This document shows positions 19,899-27,605 of a stretch of 64,000 nucleotides of DNA, in pieces. Numbering within the stretch: the stretch's first letter is position 1; each line of letters begins with the position of its first letter. The notes beneath the pieces are model-generated. The model had not been told where the DNA came from and did not search any database. It saw only the letters and a program-made list of their open reading frames with translations. Source of the stretch: Prescottella agglutinans (GTDB lineage: Bacteria; Actinomycetota; Actinomycetes; Mycobacteriales; Mycobacteriaceae); the NCBI RefSeq assembly GCF_004011865.1, contig NZ_RKLP01000001.1:1-64000 (forward strand), in the 5' to 3' direction. The translations under genes and the position numbers were made by a program.

Positions 19899-20141
19899 GA
19901 TCAAGACGCCCTTCTTCTTCGCCGCCCACCATCGTCTTCGGTTCGCCTGCGCGGCGCGCGCGTGCCCGAGAACTACCGGACGCCTCACCGGCCCGAGGCG
20001 TCCCAACCTATGCGACGGCCTTTACTCAGGCGGGTCCGTCCGCACCGCGATCCCCCGTGATCGCACTGCGGGTGGACTCGTCTGCGTATGCCGCCGGACA
20101 CTGGTAGGGGTACACGTCCACCCGTGAGGGAGGGATCGTCG

Positions 20142-21047
20142 ATGGCTACCGGTGAACTCGTCCTGGTACCCGGGGCAGGCGGTGTGGGCCGACAGGTCAC
20201 CGAGCGACTGCGCGCTCGCGACGTTCCGGTCCGCGTGATGGTCCGCCGCGACGACGCGCGTGCGGCCGAGGTGCGCGGGCTCGGCGCGGAGGTTGTCCTC
20301 GGGGACCTGACCCATCCGGAGACGGTCGCGGCCGCGCTCGACGGCGTCGGGCGGATGTACTTCGCGATGAGCGTCTCTCCGGACCTGCTGCTCGCGACGA
20401 CGGTGGTGGCCACGGTCGCGCGGGAGTACGGCAGGCTCGACGTGCTGGTGAACCTGTCGCAGATGACGGTGTCCCAGATGACCGCCACCAGCACCGGCGA
20501 GTCGCGCCAGCAGCGACTGCACTGGCTCTCGGAGCAGGTGCTGAACTGGTCCGGTCTGCCGGTGGTCCACCTGCGACCGACCGCGTTCCTGGACAATCCA
20601 CTGTTCACGACGCTCGCGGCGGAGTCGATCCGCCAGCGGGGCACGCTCGCGTTGCCGTTCGGCACCGGGCGGACCTCCCCCGTCGCCGTCGACGACGTGG
20701 CGCGGGTGGCGGCGGCCGTGCTGCTCGACCCGGGCCCGCACCTCGGCCACGTGTACGAGTTGACCGGGCCGCGCACGCTCGACATGCACGGCGTGGCCGC
20801 GGAGTTCTCGCAGGCGCTGGGGCGGCCGGTGTCCTACGAGGACGTGCCGCCGGACCGGTGGCTGGACGACGTGCTCGCGAGGTCCGGGCTGCCGCCGCAC
20901 ACCGAGCAGCACATCGCGACGATGGCGCGGTTGCACCGGGAGAACCGCTACGACCGCGCGTCGGACGACGTCGAACGCCTGACGGGCACACCGGCGCAGA
21001 CCGTCGAGGAGTTCGTGGCGGCGCACCGGGACATCTATCTCGGCTGA
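20142..21047 (+). CDS. NmrA-like NAD(P)-binding protein (atypical SDR)
   Basis: This 301-residue atypical short-chain dehydrogenase has the nucleotide motif LVLVPGAGGVGRQVTERL at the N-terminus. Next come the NmrA-type strand RVMVRRDDARA and segments LVNLSQMTVSQMT and HLRPTAFLDNPLF. It lacks the YxxxK catalytic motif, as NmrA/HSCARG and some quinone-oxidoreductase-like members do, so it may sense NAD(P)H or reduce quinones. The start is ATG 20142 with GAGGGAGG 6 nt upstream. It stands alone and ends at a terminator shared with the convergent NlpC/P60 gene. Confidence 0.8.
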   Translation: MATGELVLVPGAGGVGRQVTERLRARDVPVRVMVRRDDARAAEVRGLGAEVVLGDLTHPETVAAALDGVGRMYFAMSVSPDLLLATTVVATVAREYGRLDVLVNLSQMTVSQMTATSTGESRQQRLHWLSEQVLNWSGLPVVHLRPTAFLDNPLFTTLAAESIRQRGTLALPFGTGRTSPVAVDDVARVAAAVLLDPGPHLGHVYELTGPRTLDMHGVAAEFSQALGRPVSYEDVPPDRWLDDVLARSGLPPHTEQHIATMARLHRENRYDRASDDVERLTGTPAQTVEEFVAAHRDIYLG

Positions 21048-21070
21048 GCGCGCAGCACCCCGACACGCGA

Positions 21071-21105
21071 CGAGCCCCGTTCACACGGTGTGTGAACGGG
21101 GCTCG
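21071..21105. terminator. Hairpin terminator between NmrA-like and NlpC/P60 genes
   Basis: A 15-bp perfect stem (CGAGCCCCGTTCACA and complement) with a 5-nt loop lies between convergent genes and is followed on the plus side by a second GAGCGGGGCTCG. Confidence 0.7.
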
Positions 21106-21127
21106 GAGCGTTCGAGCGGGGCTCGGA

Positions 21128-21631
21128 TCAGAATCGGCTCGCGCCGGAGAAGGGCATCGCGTCGACCGACGAGACCTTCACGTTCTCGCCCTCGGTGGGG
21201 GCGTGGACGACCTTGCCGCCGCCGATGTAGATGCCGACGTGCTCGCTGCCGTAGAAGCCGACGACGTCACCGGGCTGCAGGTTGCCCTTGGACACCGGGG
21301 TCCCGCCGCCGACCTGGTCGTAGCTGGTCCGGGGGACGGAGACGCCGGCCTGCTTGTACGCCCACTGCACCAGGCCGGAGCAGTCGAAGGAGCTCGGGCC
21401 GGTGGCGCCCCACACGTACGGGGAACCGACCTTGGACTGGGCGGCGTTCGCGACGGCCTGGCCGTGCGAGGCGACCTGGGTCGGCTGGATGTCGATGCTG
21501 CTGCCCCAGCTGGGGGCGGTGAAGGGCTGTGCCATCGCGGGGGCGACGGGGATCATGAGGGCGCCGGCAGTCACTGCGCCGAGCAACAGGCCACGAGTCG
21601 TACGGGTCAGGCGGGTGGTCTTCAGGGCCAT
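21128..21631 (-). CDS. Secreted NlpC/P60 cell-wall peptidase
   Basis: This 167-residue exported hydrolase probably cleaves peptidoglycan stem peptides (D-Glu to mDAP bond). It has a signal peptide (about 1-34, ending APAMA) and a C-terminal NlpC/P60 domain with the catalytic set Cys84 (SFDCSGL), His131 (EHVGIYIG) and His143 (VVHAP). ATG 21629-21631 has GGAGGA 7 nt upstream. The short N-terminal part before the domain lacks other modules, so it resembles a minimal RipD- or Rpf-associated hydrolase rather than RipA. All catalytic residues are present, unlike RipD. Confidence 0.88.
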   Translation of the reverse strand: MALKTTRLTRTTRGLLLGAVTAGALMIPVAPAMAQPFTAPSWGSSIDIQPTQVASHGQAVANAAQSKVGSPYVWGATGPSSFDCSGLVQWAYKQAGVSVPRTSYDQVGGGTPVSKGNLQPGDVVGFYGSEHVGIYIGGGKVVHAPTEGENVKVSSVDAMPFSGASRF

Positions 21632-22019
21632 TCGAGGGTCCTCCGGGTCTTGCTTGCGGTCCGACACTTTGGTCTGGCATCGGTGTTCGGGCACAACCCA
21701 GAGTTCCGGCGTTATCGGATCGAGACATCGGTAGAACTACCCGGACGGGTACCTGTTCCGCCGTCCGCACATACGTACCCGGATTCGACCCATCCCGAGG
21801 AAGGGGCGAAGAATATCCCTTATGAACAGGCAATATGCGCGTATCTTCGCAGAACCGCAGAGATCGACGTGACTGTCCGGTTCGTGAAGCACACCACGCC
21901 ACCACATCCGGCGCCCCAGGCGAGATAACAGTCCGCACTCGGAAATCACGGCCTGGGAGGGAAAGAATCACGGCCCCGCAACGTGGGTTGCGGGGCCGTT
22001 ACGGGTCTGCCGGGGCGGG
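21632..22019 (-). promoter_or_regulatory. 388-bp region upstream of the NlpC/P60 gene
   Basis: This region contains the terminator of the upstream phosphatase gene (21970-21999) and the NlpC/P60 promoter/leader. The leader is AT-richer than average around 21790-21870 and could hold an untranslated RNA structure. Such genes often carry c-di-AMP riboswitches in actinobacteria. I looked for that consensus and found only a GGGTCGAATCC fragment, which is not convincing. No ORF here looks real. Confidence 0.35.
21970..21999 (-). terminator. Hairpin terminator after endonuclease/phosphatase gene
   Basis: A 12-bp perfect stem (ACGGCCCCGCAA / TTGCGGGGCCGT) with a 6-nt loop lies 20 bp past the stop. 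Confidence 0.7.
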
Positions 22020-23123
22020 TCAGGAGGCGGATCCGCCCAGCGACGGCATGCACCGATAGGTGGCGACGACCGCCTTGTGATCGGTGGGCCAGGGGAACGG
22101 CGACTCGACGAAGTTGTCCCTCGTGTCCTCCGCCGTGCGCTGGTTTCGGACGATCGATTCGCGCGGCCCGACGATCCCCGCCGACCGCAGTCGCAGGCGG
22201 GTGTTGTGGCCCGCGAACACGTAGTCGATGCGGTCGCGCTCGTCGGCCTCGGGCGCCCACGTCAACTTGGACACCGGGACGTCGGGGTTGTCCGACGGCC
22301 ACGTGAACCCGGGGTGCGTCACCGGGTTCGGATACGTCGCGCGATAGGCGTCGACGAAGCCCGCCTCCTCGAGCAGTCGGGTGGACTCCCACGGCAGCAC
22401 CACACCGTGGTGGTCGAACAGGTCCCGGGTCGCGGCCGTCCAGTCGAGGTGGGACGGCTCGTTGAAGTCGCCGCCCAGGATGACGGCGCGACCCTTGTCC
22501 TGCTCGGCCGCCGCGTCGGCGAGGAAGGCGGAGATCACGGCGGGTCGCCCGGAAGCGGTGTTGACGCGCTGAACCGCGGTCGGGTCGGTCACCGGTCCGT
22601 TCGGCATCTTGTTCCAGCCGAACTCGGAGAACTCACCGGGTGCCGGCACGCCGGCGCCGTATCCGCGGGGCAGGTAGGTGGCGTACCACTGGTACTGCAG
22701 ATGCGCGGCGTAGGTCGCGATCTCGAGGTCGCCGACGGTCACGACCGCCTTGACCATGTAGTCGAGATTCGCCGTCTCCGTGATCGGATACGCCGAGAGG
22801 ATCCCGGTGTCCGACGAGGTCGCCGCCTCGAACCGCAGACCCTGCGCGCCCAGCAGTTCGGCGAGTGCCGTGGTGGCGCCGCCGGCCTCGGACAGCAGCA
22901 CGATCGAGGCGCGCGTCGAACGGATCATCTCGGCGATCCGCTCGAGTCCGTTCGCGATCTGCGTCCCGCCGTGCCAGGTGTTCAGGGACAGCACCCGGAC
23001 GTCGCGCCAGGGCGCGGCGCCTGCCTGCGGAGCGTTCCGGATCGCGCCCGCGCCCAGTGCCGCGGTGCCTGCCGCCGCGGTCAGTACCTTCATCGCTTGC
23101 CGTCGTGTCAGTGAACTCGTCAC
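22020..23123 (-). CDS. Tat-exported endonuclease/exonuclease/phosphatase family protein
   Basis: This 367-residue secreted phosphodiesterase/nuclease-fold protein begins with a twin-arginine signal (SSLTRRQAMKVLTAAAG, then a hydrophobic stretch to about residue 33). The EEP fold shows VRVLSLNTWHGG near 45, an acidic metal ligand in VLLSEAGG, VILGGDFNEPSHLDW (the Asp-x-Asn pair), RIDYVFAGHN, and TDHKAVVATY at the C-terminus. The GTG at 23121-23123 was chosen since GAGGAG sits 6 nt upstream. The substrate could be extracellular DNA, phospholipid or nucleotides. It stands alone between terminators. Confidence 0.85.
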   Translation of the reverse strand: MTSSLTRRQAMKVLTAAAGTAALGAGAIRNAPQAGAAPWRDVRVLSLNTWHGGTQIANGLERIAEMIRSTRASIVLLSEAGGATTALAELLGAQGLRFEAATSSDTGILSAYPITETANLDYMVKAVVTVGDLEIATYAAHLQYQWYATYLPRGYGAGVPAPGEFSEFGWNKMPNGPVTDPTAVQRVNTASGRPAVISAFLADAAAEQDKGRAVILGGDFNEPSHLDWTAATRDLFDHHGVVLPWESTRLLEEAGFVDAYRATYPNPVTHPGFTWPSDNPDVPVSKLTWAPEADERDRIDYVFAGHNTRLRLRSAGIVGPRESIVRNQRTAEDTRDNFVESPFPWPTDHKAVVATYRCMPSLGGSAS

Positions 23124-23260
23124 ACCGTTCTCCTCGTCAGCCACCCTGCACGGCGATGGCATCAGTGGAATCTGAACGAGTCACGAACCAGGCGCTACCG
23201 GCACGCAGGCTCGCGGTGACGACAAACCGAACGTTCCGGCTCTCGGAAGGAGCTCGCGTC

Positions 23261-23563
23261 TCAGGCGGGGAGTTTGCTCGCCAGAACGTCGACCTTGGTG
23301 ATGGTGGGGTGGGTGACGAGGAGTTCGTCGGCCCGGGCCATGAGGGCCTCCGCGACCCGGCCGGCGAGGTGCGCCTGGCGTCCGGTGTCGTCCGGGAAGG
23401 CGTCGAAGATTCCGAAGGTCGCCGGGCCGAACCGGAGCGCGAACCACGCCACGGTGTCCGGTTCCTGCCGGACCAGGTCCAACGCGCTCTCGAGGAACTC
23501 GGCGACCTGCTGTTCCTTGCCGCGCTTGGCTTCGACGCGAACCAACAGTGCTGCGCTGACCAT
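23261..23563 (-). CDS. ABM-domain protein (putative quinol monooxygenase)
   Basis: This 100-residue single-domain dimeric alpha/beta-barrel protein is of the antibiotic biosynthesis monooxygenase (YgiN-like) group. The typical pattern is the N-terminal strand SAALLVRVEAKRGKEQQVAEFL, the middle DTVAWFALRFGPATFGIFDAF and the closing HLAGRVAEALMARADELL. ATG 23561-23563 has GGAGG 7 nt upstream. Members act on quinones or heme, or detoxify reactive aldehydes; none can be assigned here. It lies between the exported phosphatase and the sulfur operon on the same strand, 114 bp from the monooxygenase stop, and the intervening hairpin suggests separate transcription. Confidence 0.82.
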   Translation of the reverse strand: MVSAALLVRVEAKRGKEQQVAEFLESALDLVRQEPDTVAWFALRFGPATFGIFDAFPDDTGRQAHLAGRVAEALMARADELLVTHPTITKVDVLASKLPA

Positions 23564-23630
23564 CGGACACCTCCGAAAACGACCGGTACCTCTCACTGTT
23601 CTCGCAACCACGGACCGCGTCAACGAGACA

Positions 23631-23661
23631 GGGCGCCGCGACGACCACGGCCGCGGCGCCC
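23631..23661 (-). terminator. Hairpin terminator after flavin monooxygenase gene
   Basis: A 10-bp GC-only stem (GGGCGCCGCG / CGCGGCGCCC) with an 11-nt loop lies 16 bp past the stop of the LLM monooxygenase. It ends the sulfurtransferase-thiM operon. Confidence 0.6.
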
Positions 23662-23676
23662 CTCGATCCGGGGGTC

Positions 23677-24786
23677 TCAGTCGAATTCGGCGAACCTCGG
23701 GACGAGGTGTTCGGCGACGCGCTTCGCCTCGTCGATCAGCGGCCAACCCGCCAGGATCAGGGTCGTCAGACCCGTGCGCGCCTTCAGCACGCGGACGTGA
23801 TCGGTGATCTCGTCGGGTGCGCCGACGTAGTACACGGCCGACGATCCCGTCGCGAAGATGTCGAGCGGCGACCACGCGGTGATGCCGGCGTACAGGCCGT
23901 CACCGAGGTAGAGGTCGTTCGGTTCGGGGATCTTGCCCGCGACGACGGTGTCGACCCAGCCCTGGCGCTGCGCGTCGCGGGCCGTGAAGGTCGTCAGATC
24001 CTGCTTGCCCGCGGTCCGGCGCCGGACCGCCCTGTCGAGGACGTCGGCGATCCGGTCGATGCCGGTCTCCTCGAACAGCGACCGGAAGCGGTCCATCGCC
24101 TCGTCCCGGTTCGGTCGGACGATCACACCGGACAGCGCGCCGAAGTCGGTGAACTCGCGTCCCGCCGCGGCCGCCGCGGCCCGCGCGCCGGCGAACTTGT
24201 CCTCGATGAACGACGTCTCCCGCAGCATCGCCAGGTACGCGTCGAGCACCTTGCCCGAGTTGGCCAGCCCGGCCGGGGAGTCGCCCGTCCCCCACAGCGG
24301 CACGTCGTGCCCGTCCGGACGGTCGATCCGCAGCGGAGTGTTCGGGAAGTTCGACTCGGCGCCCTCCCGGTAGTAGCGCCGGAAGTCGGCCCAGTACTGC
24401 TCCCCCAGTTCGTAGCGTCGGTCATGCTCGACGTCCATGTCGTACTTGGTGAGGATGTTGTCGCGGCCGTTCACCGAGTTGATCATCAGGCGGCCGCCGG
24501 TGAAGGCGTCGAAGGTGAGCGCCTTCTCCGCGAGCAGGCGCGCCGGAGTCATGTTGGCGTACACCGCGACGAGGAACTTCATGCGCGTGGTGTGCGAGGC
24601 CGCCCACGTCGCCGAGACGAACGGGTCGTTGGGCCAGGTGGCGACGAGGGCGCCGTCGAAGCCGCCGTCGTCGATCGTCTTGGCGAGTTCGATCTGACGC
24701 GCGCCGTCCACCGGGTAGAGCCCGCCCGGGCTCCAGGGATAGTCGCCGTCCGCCTGGGTGAGATACCAGAAAGTCTTGACGCTCAT
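23677..24786 (-). CDS. Luciferase-like FMN-dependent monooxygenase, SsuD-like
   Basis: This 369-residue LLM-class flavin oxidoreductase resembles alkanesulfonate/sulfone monooxygenases, which use reduced FMN and oxygen to cleave C-S bonds. The TIM-barrel pattern is visible: MSVKTFWYLTQADGDYPW, then GFDGALVATW (about 42-51), KFLVAVYANMTPARLLAEKALTFDAF and the SsuD-like GRLMINSVNGRDN. The C-terminus has FATGSSAVYYVGAPDEI. Its ATG overlaps the thiM stop by 4 bp (ATGA), so translation is coupled. A flavin reductase partner is not in the operon. With thiM and a sulfurtransferase upstream, a role in metabolising a sulfur heterocycle or organosulfur compound is inferred, not shown. Confidence 0.85.
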   Translation of the reverse strand: MSVKTFWYLTQADGDYPWSPGGLYPVDGARQIELAKTIDDGGFDGALVATWPNDPFVSATWAASHTTRMKFLVAVYANMTPARLLAEKALTFDAFTGGRLMINSVNGRDNILTKYDMDVEHDRRYELGEQYWADFRRYYREGAESNFPNTPLRIDRPDGHDVPLWGTGDSPAGLANSGKVLDAYLAMLRETSFIEDKFAGARAAAAAAGREFTDFGALSGVIVRPNRDEAMDRFRSLFEETGIDRIADVLDRAVRRRTAGKQDLTTFTARDAQRQGWVDTVVAGKIPEPNDLYLGDGLYAGITAWSPLDIFATGSSAVYYVGAPDEITDHVRVLKARTGLTTLILAGWPLIDEAKRVAEHLVPRFAEFD

Positions 24787-25631
24787 CGGTTCACGCCCTC
24801 GCCGACGAGGTCGACGGACTCGATGCGGGCACGCTCGGCGAGCGTCGCCGGATCGACCGCGGACAGCGCGTCGAGATACTCGACCGCGAACGATCCAGGA
24901 CCCGAGGACTTCTCGGCCGCGATCTCGGACGCGACCGCGACGTGCGCGTGCGCGGCGGCGAGGCCGACGAGCGGGGTCGGCGCCACCGCGAGGTAGGCCG
25001 CGACCAGGCCGCCGAGCGAGCAACCGGTGGAGGTGACCCGCGGCAGCAGGTCGCTGCCGCCGGCGATCCGCACGCCGACGATCGCGCCGTCCGGGTCCCG
25101 TCCGACCAGGTGATCCACCGGGCCGGACGCGGAGACCGCTGTGGCGTGCTCGAGCAGGGCGACGGCGGCGGGGACGGCCGCGGCGGGATCGTCGGAGCTG
25201 TCCACACCGCGTGTGGCTCCGCCGAGCCCGGCCAGCGCGATGATCTCGGAGGCGTTGCCGCGGACGACGGTCGGGCGGAACTTCAGCAGGTCCACCGCGA
25301 GAGCGCTGCGCCAGGGCAGTCCGCCGACCCCGACCGGGTCGAGCACCCACGGGGTGCCGGCGTCGTGGGCGGCCTCCGCGGCGAGCGTGAACGCCGCGGC
25401 GGTGCCGTCGTCCGGGGTACCCAGGTTGACCAGGACGCCACCGGCGATCCGCGCGAACCCGGCCGCCTCGTGAGCGTTGTCGATGTGCGCGTTGCTGGCA
25501 CCGGCCGCGAGGACGACGTTGGTGAGGAAGTTCGCCGACACGACGTTGGTCAGCGAGTGGACGAGGGGCACCCGGGCACGGAGCGCGGTGAGGGCGCCGG
25601 CGAGATCGTCGCCGGTGAGAACTGTGGTCAT
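24783..25631 (-). CDS. thiM: Hydroxyethylthiazole kinase
   Basis: ThiM phosphorylates 4-methyl-5-(2-hydroxyethyl)thiazole (HET) with ATP, salvaging the thiazole half of thiamine. The 282-residue protein has VPLVHSLTNVVSANFLTNVVLAAGAS at the N-terminus, the WVLDPVGVGG stretch, VVRGNASEI (substrate/Mg region) and TSTGCSLGG, where the cysteine-containing loop forms the phosphoryl-transfer site. ATG 25629-25631 starts a normal-length protein. No thiD or thiE accompanies it; instead it is translationally coupled to a flavin monooxygenase and preceded by a sulfurtransferase. That context is unusual and may point to a thiazole-linked sulfur pathway. Confidence 0.92.
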   Translation of the reverse strand: MTTVLTGDDLAGALTALRARVPLVHSLTNVVSANFLTNVVLAAGASNAHIDNAHEAAGFARIAGGVLVNLGTPDDGTAAAFTLAAEAAHDAGTPWVLDPVGVGGLPWRSALAVDLLKFRPTVVRGNASEIIALAGLGGATRGVDSSDDPAAAVPAAVALLEHATAVSASGPVDHLVGRDPDGAIVGVRIAGGSDLLPRVTSTGCSLGGLVAAYLAVAPTPLVGLAAAHAHVAVASEIAAEKSSGPGSFAVEYLDALSAVDPATLAERARIESVDLVGEGVNR

Positions 25632-25691
25632 GGAAGATCCTTGGGCAGAGCGATTGTCGGGGTGGGGCGGTTCAGGACCGGCGACATCGGG

Positions 25692-26591
25692 TCACTGTTC
25701 ACCGCCCGGCAGGGTCACGAGGGGCAGCGACGGATCGGCCGTCCATTCTTCGAGGGATCCGTCGTAGACGCTGATGTGGGTGTGGCCGGCAAGCACGAGG
25801 CCGAGCGCGGTCAGGCATGCCGAGACGCCGCCGCCGCAGTAGAGCACCACCGGATTCGCCGTCCCGGCGAGTGCGTCGTCCGCCAACGCGCCCACCTCGA
25901 CGACCTCGCGCAGGCGCCCGTGGTCGTCGAGCAGGCTCTTGGCGGACAGGTTCCGGCTGCCCGGGATGTGCCCGCGGCGCGAGTAGCGAGTCTGCTCCGC
26001 ACCGCTGAACTGTTCGGGCGCCAGCGCGCACACGAGCGTGCCGGGTGCCCGTCCCTCACTGATGGCGAGCACCTCGTCGCGGTCCACCCACATCGGCCGG
26101 TAGTCGCGGACCAGCGACCTGTCCCCTGCCGGCGTCGGGGGCACGTCGTCGCCGGTGTCGACGGGCAGACCCAGCGCCTCCCAGCGGCCGAACCCGCCGT
26201 CGAGCACCCGGGCGTCGACGCCGACGCTGCGCAGCAGCCACCAGAATCGCGACGCCCACGTCATCGATCCGCGGTCGTAGACGACGATGTCCGATTCGGC
26301 CGAGATACCCAGCGCGGCAAGCTCTTCTGCCATCCGATCGATTGACGGTCGACTGAAGTGCAGGCCGGTCGCGGACTCAGAGAAGCTGGTCAGCAGGTCG
26401 ACGTGCCGCGAACCGGGCACGTGCGCCGCGCGCCACGGGACCGCGCCCGATTCCGGGCGATAGTCGCCGTCGAAGCGCGCCTTGGCGAGGTCCACGGTGA
26501 CGTCGAGGACCACGAGCGATTCCCGCCCCAGCAACCGGGCGAGTTCCTCGGCCTGGATCAGCGACTGTTCGGCGGTACTCAACTCACACAT
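25692..26591 (-). CDS. Two-domain sulfurtransferase (thiosulfate/3-mercaptopyruvate type)
   Basis: This 299-residue tandem rhodanese has an inactive N-terminal domain (about 1-150) with DLAKARFDGDYRP and VVYDRGSMTWASRFWWLLRS, and an active C-terminal domain. The catalytic Cys252 lies in YCGGGVSAC, closer to the mercaptopyruvate-type loop than to CRKGVT of thiosulfate enzymes. The start used is ATG 26589-26591; a TTG four codons in (MSTAEQSL) is possible because the GAGG ribosome site suits it better. It is the first gene of a minus-strand operon with thiM and an LLM monooxygenase, divergent from a GntR regulator. It could deliver or remove sulfane sulfur. Confidence 0.86.
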   Translation of the reverse strand: MCELSTAEQSLIQAEELARLLGRESLVVLDVTVDLAKARFDGDYRPESGAVPWRAAHVPGSRHVDLLTSFSESATGLHFSRPSIDRMAEELAALGISAESDIVVYDRGSMTWASRFWWLLRSVGVDARVLDGGFGRWEALGLPVDTGDDVPPTPAGDRSLVRDYRPMWVDRDEVLAISEGRAPGTLVCALAPEQFSGAEQTRYSRRGHIPGSRNLSAKSLLDDHGRLREVVEVGALADDALAGTANPVVLYCGGGVSACLTALGLVLAGHTHISVYDGSLEEWTADPSLPLVTLPGGEQ

Positions 26592-26640
26592 CCTCGAAAT
26601 GACGGTCGTACGACGTTCGACGACAAGAACGTAAACGACG

Positions 26641-26658
26641 ACTTGCGTATACGCAAGT
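26641..26658. promoter_or_regulatory. Perfect 18-bp palindrome, putative GntR operator
   Basis: ACTTGCGTATACGCAAGT is a perfect palindrome with the TNGTATACNA core common for FadR/VanR-type GntR regulators. It lies 50 bp before the sulfurtransferase start and 63 bp before the GntR start, in the divergent gap. Its use as operator for both is inferred. A CATAAT -10-like sequence for the regulator follows at 26678-26683. Confidence 0.7.
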
Positions 26659-26721
26659 ATTCGACCGTCACCGATGGCATAATCAGCTGGTCCGACATTG
26701 GAACCGACAGATGGGACAGCG

Positions 26722-27408
26722 ATGACGCGCGAGGACGACCTGGCAGACCTGGGCGTGCTGCTGCCTTCGGGCAGTTCGGGACGCTCCGATCAGACGTCCA
26801 AGCAGTACCTGCGCCTGCGCGCCGACATCCTGGACGGCAAGTTCCCGCGCGGCGCCGCGCTGCACGAGACGCAACTGAGCGAGACGTACGGCGCCTCCCG
26901 CACCCCCATCCGCGAGGCGCTGAACTGGCTCGCCCACGACGGACTCCTCGAGCGCGCCGCACGGGGCTTCCGCGTGCGGTCCGGTACCGCGGAGGACGTC
27001 ATCGAGATCTACGCGGCGCGCGTGGCCCTCGAGTCCGAGGCGGCCGGCGCCGCCGCGCTCCGGCACACCGATCTCGACATGGCCCGCCTCGAGCGACTGC
27101 ACGACTCCTGCTGCCACACTGACGACGACGACGCGGCCCGCACGGACAACTTCCGCTTCCACGAGGCACTGTGGCAGGCGGCGCACAACACCACGATCAT
27201 GACGTTGCTGGTGCGGCTCACCACGCAGTTGCGGATCTACGACAGCGGCCCGCCGTCGAACTACGGCGAGCCGGACCTGCTGAACTCCGAGCACGAACTG
27301 ATCCTCGAGGCCCTGCGCGCCCGGGACGAGCGGGCCGCCCGCGAGCACATGCGCACCCACCTCGAGCACAGCCGGGAGCAGCGGATCCGCCTGTTCGCGA
27401 ACGGCTGA
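26722..27408 (+). CDS. GntR-family transcriptional regulator (FadR/FCD subgroup)
   Basis: This 228-residue repressor-type protein has an N-terminal winged helix (about 35-95: QYLRLRADILDGKFPRGAAL, then LSETYGASRTPIREALNWL) and an all-helical FCD ligand domain with VIEIYAARVALESEAAGAAA, FRFHEALWQAAHNT and HELILEALRARDERAAREHM. The histidines and aspartate in these helices could bind a metal and a carboxylate-type ligand. ATG 26722 has GGGACAG upstream; a TTG at 26698 would add 8 residues. It is divergent from the sulfurtransferase-thiM-LLM operon and has a palindrome between, so it probably controls that operon and itself. The ligand is unknown. Confidence 0.88.
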   Translation: MTREDDLADLGVLLPSGSSGRSDQTSKQYLRLRADILDGKFPRGAALHETQLSETYGASRTPIREALNWLAHDGLLERAARGFRVRSGTAEDVIEIYAARVALESEAAGAAALRHTDLDMARLERLHDSCCHTDDDDAARTDNFRFHEALWQAAHNTTIMTLLVRLTTQLRIYDSGPPSNYGEPDLLNSEHELILEALRARDERAAREHMRTHLEHSREQRIRLFANG

Positions 27409-27436
27409 CCGCCCCCGACGGCATCGACGCCACCGA

Positions 27437-27461
27437 GCCCGCGCGCACCGAGCGCGCGGGC
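27437..27461 (+). terminator. Hairpin terminator after GntR gene
   Basis: A 10-bp stem (GCCCGCGCGC / GCGCGCGGGC) followed by TTCTTCGT separates the regulator from the iron-box operon. Confidence 0.65.
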
Positions 27462-27492
27462 TTCTTCGTGTCCAGAACCGGACAAACAGGCC

Positions 27493-27531
27493 GTAGGTAA
27501 GCCTTACTTTAGTTATTGTATGCTCACCTAA
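27493..27531 (+). promoter_or_regulatory. Two tandem IdeR/DtxR-like iron boxes
   Basis: Box 1 (27493-27511, GTAGGTAAGCCTTACTTTA) and box 2 (27513-27531, TTATTGTATGCTCACCTAA) each agree with the 19-bp consensus TTAGGTTAGSCTAACCTAA at about 14 positions. They are phased 20 bp apart, as in tandem DtxR-family operators. They lie 75-113 bp upstream of the substrate-binding lipoprotein start, in the only AT-rich stretch nearby. Iron-dependent repression of the operon is inferred. Confidence 0.65.
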
Positions 27532-27605
27532 CCATCCACCCGCGGCTGGACGCGGCGGCGCTCGAACGGCGCACCGCGTCACCGTCCTTCTGCTCCGGAG
27601 CCTCG

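Noticed and set aside
21632-21960. c-di-AMP (ydaO-type) riboswitch before the NlpC/P60 gene
   Set aside because: Only a GGGTCGAATCC-like piece matches; the GAACC, pseudoknot and terminal CAGCTAACC-type segments are not found. An Rfam/Infernal search would settle it.
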